From: Streptomyces tateyamensis
Lineage (GTDB): Bacteria; Actinomycetota; Actinomycetes; Streptomycetales; Streptomycetaceae
Direction: 5' to 3'
DNA: 48,538 bases
Assembly: GCF_003205575.1 (NCBI RefSeq)
Contig: NZ_PYBW01000048.1
Span: 1 to 48,538 of the forward strand
Below, in pieces: positions 44,538-48,538 of the stretch. Each line of letters starts with the position of its first letter. The first letter of the stretch is position 1. The position numbers and the translations under genes are program-made. Below the pieces are notes generated by a model, which saw nothing but the letters and a program-made list of their open reading frames with translations, made no database searches and had not been told where the DNA came from.

Positions 44538-46343
44538 ATGAGCTGGAGCAAGAGACTGGGCGCGGCGTCCGTCGCCACCGCCACCGTCGCAGCGGCGCTC
44601 GTCATCGCCGCAACGCCCGCCGCCCAGGCCGACCCGATCGCGGCCAACACCAGCACGCCCGTCGGCGTCACGCCGCTGATGGGCTTCAACGACTGGGCCC
44701 GCTTCACCTGCTCGGCGCAGGCCCGGCTGGACGGCACCACCGCCGGCTACTCCTTCCAGCAGTTCATGGAGGACCAGGCCAAGGCCATGTCCGACACCGG
44801 CCTGGTCGCCGCCGGGTACAAGAACCTGACGGTGGACGACTGCTGGATGCAGCGCAACTCCGCCGGGTACCTGCACGGTGCCACGAACTGGGGCTCCAGC
44901 TCCCAGCCCGGCTTCGACTCGGAGCTGACCGCCTACGCCGACTACCTGCACAGCCTGGGCATGCAGGCCGGCCTCTACACCACCTCCGGTGTCAACACCT
45001 GCCAGGGCGTGCCGGGCGGGATCATGGGGCACGAGCAGGCCGACGCCAACTCGCTGGCCTACTGGGGCATCGACTCCATCAAGTTGGACAACTGCGGCAC
45101 CACCTCCAGCAACCGCCAGAGCGAGTTCACCAGCTTCGCCAACGCGCTCGGCACCGCTACCGCCGGCCACAGCCGCAAGATCCTGTTCAACGAGTCGGCC
45201 CCGGCCGGCGCCGGCCCGGCCTCCGCGACCAAGTACCAGACGATGGACTGGGTGCGCGGGCTCGGCCAGATGTGGCGGGTCAGCCCCGACATCAACGTCT
45301 GGCACCCCAACCCGGCCGACTCCTGGGACTCCCCGCATGCCGCCGACTGGTACGAGGGAGGCATCTACCAGAACTTCACCGACACCGTCGCGCTGGCCCG
45401 CTACAACAGCCCCGGCAACGCCAACGACGCCGACATGCTGCTGATCGGCGACAACGGCCAGCTCACGCTGCCCGAGCAGCGCACCCAGTTCGCCGTCTGG
45501 TCGGCGATGGGCTCGCCGCTGATGATCAGCACCGACGTCCGCAAGATGGCGGCCGACCCGGTCACCTACGCCCCGCAGCTGGCCATCCTGAAGAACGCCG
45601 ACATCATCGCCGTCGACCAGGACGCGCTGGGCGCCGGCGGCTACCTGGCCTCCCGCGACAACGCCTCGGCCACCGCGGGCATCGACGTCGTCGTCAAGCC
45701 GCTCGCGGGCGGCAAGCGCGCGGTGACCATCGTCAACAAGAACGCCACCGCGACGAACTACACGCTGGACCTGGGCCGGGTCGGTTTCGGCAACCTGGGC
45801 TGCGCGCGCACCGCCAAGGACCTGTGGAACCACACCAGCAGCACTGTCACCGGGTCGATCACCACCACCATCGGCTCGCACGACAACGCGATGTACACCA
45901 TCGACCCGGGCAACTGCGGCGGCGCGACGGCGACCGGCATGATCCAGTCCGCGCAGTCCGCCTTCCAGACCACCCCGTTCTGCCTCGACGCCTACGGCGG
46001 CGCGACCCTGGGCGCCAAGGTCGCCCTCTACACCTGCCACGGCGGCAACAACCAGCAGTGGATCCGGCAGGCCAACGGCCTGATCGCCTCCTACTCGAAC
46101 AGCGGGCTGTGCATCTCGGGGTCCGCGACCGGACTGGCCCTGGCCAACTGCAACAGCACCGACGCCACCCAGACGTGGACCTACACCCGTGCCGGGCAGC
46201 TCAAGCTGGCCAGTGGTCGCTGCGTCGACCTCAACGGCGGTGACCTCACCAACATGAACGCCGCTGTCACCGCCTACGGCTGCGGCAGCTACCAGCCGAA
46301 CCAGACCTGGAGCGCCCCGTTCGACACCCCGCCGGCGGCCTGA
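44538..46343 (+). CDS. Secreted GH27 alpha-galactosidase or alpha-N-acetylgalactosaminidase with ricin-type lectin domain
   Basis: A 601-aa exported enzyme; signal peptide 1-31 (AQA-DP). The GH27 barrel starts TPLMGFNDWARF, with NLTVDDCW (D100, D101), GLYTTSGVNTCQG, nucleophile D184 in SIKLDNCG and acid/base D251 in RVSPDINVW. In the loop that selects the C2 substituent, family alpha-galactosidases have Glu and a bulky residue, whereas GalNAc-cleaving enzymes have Ser and Ala; here FNESAPAG gives S220 and A223 in my alignment, which would favour GalNAc. A beta-sandwich follows (about 370-455), then a CBM13/RICIN domain (about 455-595) with QxW-type NNQQWIRQ, TQTWTYTR and NQTWSAP. ATG at 44538 has GGAG upstream. 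A terminator follows. Confidence 0.88.
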   Translation: MSWSKRLGAASVATATVAAALVIAATPAAQADPIAANTSTPVGVTPLMGFNDWARFTCSAQARLDGTTAGYSFQQFMEDQAKAMSDTGLVAAGYKNLTVDDCWMQRNSAGYLHGATNWGSSSQPGFDSELTAYADYLHSLGMQAGLYTTSGVNTCQGVPGGIMGHEQADANSLAYWGIDSIKLDNCGTTSSNRQSEFTSFANALGTATAGHSRKILFNESAPAGAGPASATKYQTMDWVRGLGQMWRVSPDINVWHPNPADSWDSPHAADWYEGGIYQNFTDTVALARYNSPGNANDADMLLIGDNGQLTLPEQRTQFAVWSAMGSPLMISTDVRKMAADPVTYAPQLAILKNADIIAVDQDALGAGGYLASRDNASATAGIDVVVKPLAGGKRAVTIVNKNATATNYTLDLGRVGFGNLGCARTAKDLWNHTSSTVTGSITTTIGSHDNAMYTIDPGNCGGATATGMIQSAQSAFQTTPFCLDAYGGATLGAKVALYTCHGGNNQQWIRQANGLIASYSNSGLCISGSATGLALANCNSTDATQTWTYTRAGQLKLASGRCVDLNGGDLTNMNAAVTAYGCGSYQPNQTWSAPFDTPPAA

Positions 46344-46360
46344 CGAGCCCGGTGTTTCCC

Positions 46361-46396
46361 GGCCCCCGTCGGCGTCCCAGGACGCCGGCGGGGGCC
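46361..46396 (+). terminator. Terminator hairpin after the GH27 gene
   Basis: A 17-bp stem with one G-T mismatch (46361-46377 with 46380-46396) and a very short loop starts 18 nt after the stop. Confidence 0.75.
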
Positions 46397-46619
46397 TGCG
46401 CGTCCCCGGTCCTCACCGAGCGTGGTGCCCTCCTTCGGCGTACTCGGGTGGACCGCGCCCCCTGGACGCTGCCTACCGTGGCGGCCGTGGGAACACCCAC
46501 GATCGTGGCCGTCCAGCTTTGTCCGGCGGCCGCAGTGCAGCGCGCGAGGTGCCTCCGTCACGGGGCCCGCCGCGCCGACCCGGCCGCCCGGCCGGGCGCA
46601 CGGAAGGAAGCACCGGAAC

Positions 46620-47609
46620 ATGAACCCGGACCTGAACCCCGACCTGAAGCCTGACCCGAAGCCTGACCCGACGTCCGACCGGACGCCTGGCGAGATGCCT
46701 GACGAGGAGCCGCAGCAGCCCCACGCCCCGGCCGGCACCACCCGGCGGTTGCGCCACCGGGTCGGCCTGGCCGCGGCCACCGTGGCGGGCGCGGGCTCGC
46801 TCGCCCTCGGCGCGGGCCTCGCCCAGGCCGCGCCGGCCGCGGCCGCCCCGGGCGTGGTGGTCGCCGACGACCCCGCGCAGGGCGAGGAGGACGGCACCGC
46901 CTGGGACACCGGCAGCTGGGCCCAGGACGACAGCAGCGAGGCCGCCGATGACGGGCAGTCCGCTGACGAGGTGTCGTACTCCTCGGACGATTCCGCTGAC
47001 GAGGACTCGTACTCCTCGGACGACGCGTCCGAGGACGTCTCGGACGACACCGCGGACAGCGCGGACAGTGCGGACGACCAGGCCGGCCCGCGCCAGGGCT
47101 GGGACGGCTCGGTCTACTGGTTCCGCAACAGCAGCGGCGAGTGGCGCTACACCGCGCACCGCGACGTCTACCTGAACCGGGTCGGCAGCAGCGGCGGCAG
47201 CGGTAGCGGCAGCAGCGGTCGCCACACCACCGCGACGGCTGCGCGCGGCGACGTGGAGAGTGCCGTCGAGTTCGCGCTGGCCCAGCTCGGCACGCCGTAC
47301 GTGATGGGCGGCAACGGCCCCGACGGCTACGACTGCTCGGGCCTGATCCAGCAGTCCTTCCGGCACGCGGGCATCGCGCTGCCCCGGATCGCCAGCGACC
47401 AGTACCGGGCCAGTACGCCGGTCGGCGCGGGTGACCTGCGCCGCGGCGACCTGCTGTTCTGGTCGTACGACGGCAGTGTCGGCGGCATCCACCACGCGGC
47501 GATCTACCTCGGCAACAACAAGTACGTCGAGGCCGCGCACCAGGGCACCAACGTGCGGACCGCCACGCTGAACCACGGCTACTGGCCCACCCAGATGGGC
47601 CGCCCGTAG
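46620..47609 (+). CDS. Secreted NlpC/P60 peptidase with an acidic Ser/Asp linker
   Basis: A 329-aa protein. The ATG at 46620 follows GGAAGGAAG; earlier in-frame codons lack coding character. Residues 1-40 are an unusual Pro/Asp repeat (PDLNPDLKPDPKPDP), then TTRRLRHRVGL and a hydrophobic segment (LAAATVAGAGSLALGAGLAQA) form a signal peptide, possibly Tat because of the paired Arg, with a cleavage site near residue 76. Residues 82-155 are almost only Asp, Ser, Glu and Ala with YSSDD repeated; 157-188 carry Trp and Tyr; a Gly/Ser linker leads to the catalytic domain (about 208-329) with C239 in YDCSGLIQ, H291 in GGIHHAAIYLG and H307 in EAAHQG. It should cut peptidoglycan stem peptides. Confidence 0.88.
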   Translation: MNPDLNPDLKPDPKPDPTSDRTPGEMPDEEPQQPHAPAGTTRRLRHRVGLAAATVAGAGSLALGAGLAQAAPAAAAPGVVVADDPAQGEEDGTAWDTGSWAQDDSSEAADDGQSADEVSYSSDDSADEDSYSSDDASEDVSDDTADSADSADDQAGPRQGWDGSVYWFRNSSGEWRYTAHRDVYLNRVGSSGGSGSGSSGRHTTATAARGDVESAVEFALAQLGTPYVMGGNGPDGYDCSGLIQQSFRHAGIALPRIASDQYRASTPVGAGDLRRGDLLFWSYDGSVGGIHHAAIYLGNNKYVEAAHQGTNVRTATLNHGYWPTQMGRP

Positions 47610-47625
47610 CAGTAGCGAGCCCCCA

Positions 47626-47654
47626 CAGGGCCCCGGCGTCACGCCGGGGCCCTG
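47626..47654 (+). terminator. Terminator hairpin 1 after the NlpC/P60 gene
   Basis: A perfect 13-bp stem (47626-47638 with 47642-47654) and 3-nt loop, followed by TTG, lies 17 nt after the stop. Confidence 0.85.
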
Positions 47655-47665
47655 TTGCACGTGGC

Positions 47666-47715
47666 GGGCACCCAGGGTCCGGTCCGGGAGGTGACGGACC
47701 GGCCCCTGGGTGCCC
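47666..47715 (+). terminator. Terminator hairpin 2 after the NlpC/P60 gene
   Basis: A 20-bp stem with a single mismatch (47666-47685 with 47696-47715) and a 10-nt loop stands only 11 bp after the first hairpin. Tandem terminators insulate the phospholipase gene downstream. Confidence 0.8.
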
Positions 47716-48003
47716 GTGGGCAGGTGCGCCCGAGCGCGGCGGCTGTGAACACCCCGGCTGCCGCGCGCACCCTTGCGTGCACCCGGCCCGGCGCGCTGAC
47801 CTCCGACGGCTGCCACTTCTCGCTGTCGGACCTCTTGACGCCTGTACAGCGAGCTGCAACTCTTTGCGCCAATCGGCACTGAAGCAAGCATAAAAATGCA
47901 CTGCCGATCATGGGTTCTGCGGGCCGCCCCCGCTCGCAGACGCTCACTCAGCCTGCCGATTCGCCCTGCGCCACCTTCCCCCACCGCTCGAAGGAGACCA
48001 CCG
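47716..48003. promoter_or_regulatory. Leader and promoter region of the phospholipase gene
   Basis: No gene seen. The AT-rich stretch at 47880-47900 (GCAAGCATAAAAATGC) is the most likely promoter area. AAGGAG 7 nt before 48004 is the ribosome-binding site of the next gene. Confidence 0.3.
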
Positions 48004-48538
48004 ATGGCCGTGCCGAACCGCAGGACATTCATCGCCATGACGGCGGGCGCGGCAGCCGGCGCGACGGTGGCCGGGACGGTCGGCACCGGGACGGCGCCCG
48101 CGGCGACCCCGGGCGTGACCGGCACGATCGCGGATGTGAAGCATGTGGTGATCCTGATGCAGGAGAACCGCAGTTTCGACCACTACTTCGGGACTCTGCA
48201 GGGCGTGCGGGGTTTCGCGGACCGTGCCACGATCCAGCTGGCGGGCGGCTACTCGGTCTTCAACCAGCCCAACGGGGGCGGCCGGCAGTATCCGTGGGCG
48301 TTCAGTGCGGGCAGCAGCGAGCTGGTCTCGCAGTGCAACGGCGACCTCTCCCACGCCTGGTCCGACCAGCACGCGGCCTGGAACGGCGGCAGGATGGACG
48401 CCTGGGTGGCCGCCAAGCGGACCAACCGCACCCTGGGCTACCTGCAGCGCAAGGACATCCCGTTCCACTACGCGCTGGCCGACAACTGGACCATCTGCGA
48501 CGCCTACCACTGCTCGGCCCTGTCGGCGACCGGCCCCA
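48004..48538 (+). CDS. Tat-exported phospholipase C-type phosphoesterase (partial)
   Basis: The first 178 codons; the gene continues beyond the window. The N-terminus PNRRTFIAMTAGAAAGATVAG is a twin-arginine signal (R6, R7) followed by a hydrophobic region. The mature protein starts with TIADVKHVVILMQENRSFDHYFG, cited by its core VVILMQENRSFDHYFG, the signature of the non-haemolytic phospholipase C / acid phosphatase (alkaline phosphatase-like) superfamily, where Glu-Asn in MQENRSFDH belong to the active site. The later HYALADNWTICDAYHCS is also typical. It would hydrolyse phospholipids such as phosphatidylcholine outside the cell, perhaps to get phosphate. No Pho-box was recognised upstream. 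ATG at 48004 has AAGGAG at 7 nt. Confidence 0.93.
   Translation, partial: MAVPNRRTFIAMTAGAAAGATVAGTVGTGTAPAATPGVTGTIADVKHVVILMQENRSFDHYFGTLQGVRGFADRATIQLAGGYSVFNQPNGGGRQYPWAFSAGSSELVSQCNGDLSHAWSDQHAAWNGGRMDAWVAAKRTNRTLGYLQRKDIPFHYALADNWTICDAYHCSALSATGP

Overview
The window is typical Streptomycetaceae chromosome (Streptomyces or Kitasatospora; the sequence alone does not separate them). GC is very high, codon third positions are almost all G or C, GTG starts are common, and secreted hydrolases, CUT1 sugar transporters, ANTAR/SpoIIE-type signalling and long GC-rich terminator hairpins abound. No tRNA, rRNA, CRISPR array, insertion sequence or prophage was seen.

Left part (1-8.3 kb): the start of a secreted protein that looks like a trypsin-like protease precursor (leaves the window on the left), a secreted GH16-like glycanase with FG-GAP repeats, a MacB/LolD-type ABC exporter (ATPase and FtsX-like permease, 4-nt overlap), two poorly understood ORFs that converge and overlap on a strong hairpin, a clear Endo H homologue (GH18), and a small membrane protein.

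8.5-17.3 kb: a glycan import and degradation locus. A divergent LacI-type regulator faces an operon of lipoprotein binding protein, two CUT1 permeases, a GH5-like enzyme and a GH38 alpha-mannosidase. A CG-centred operator-like sequence between lacI and the operon recurs, 12 of 14 bases identical, just upstream of the Endo H gene. I read this as a regulon for high-mannose N-glycans: secreted Endo H releases the glycan, the transporter imports it, GH38 removes alpha-mannose and the GH5 enzyme may cleave the beta-mannosyl core. The two glycosidase genes are separated by seven 31-bp tandem repeats.

17.4-31 kb: housekeeping and signalling genes: OB-fold protein, KimA-like APC permease, MFS transporter, a secreted CHAP protein with a perfect 221-bp internal duplication, a small membrane protein, a soluble poly-HAMP hybrid histidine kinase, and next to it an ANTAR-GAF-PAS-SpoIIE phosphatase.

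31-46.3 kb: a second sugar locus. It holds a CUT1 transporter operon ending in a DeoR regulator, then a catabolic operon of SIS isomerase/deaminase, ROK kinase, PfkB kinase and class II aldolase. This is the layout of the galactosamine/GalNAc (Aga) to tagatose-bisphosphate route, but without a deacetylase. An orphan, non-lipoprotein paralogue of the binding protein and two more DeoR paralogues surround it. A secreted GH27 enzyme whose substrate-recognition loop may favour GalNAc lies a few kb away.

46.4 kb to the end: a secreted NlpC/P60 peptidase and the first 178 codons of a Tat-exported phospholipase C-type enzyme, which leaves the window on the right. Neither sugar transporter has its own ATPase, so both probably use a shared MsiK-type ATPase encoded elsewhere.
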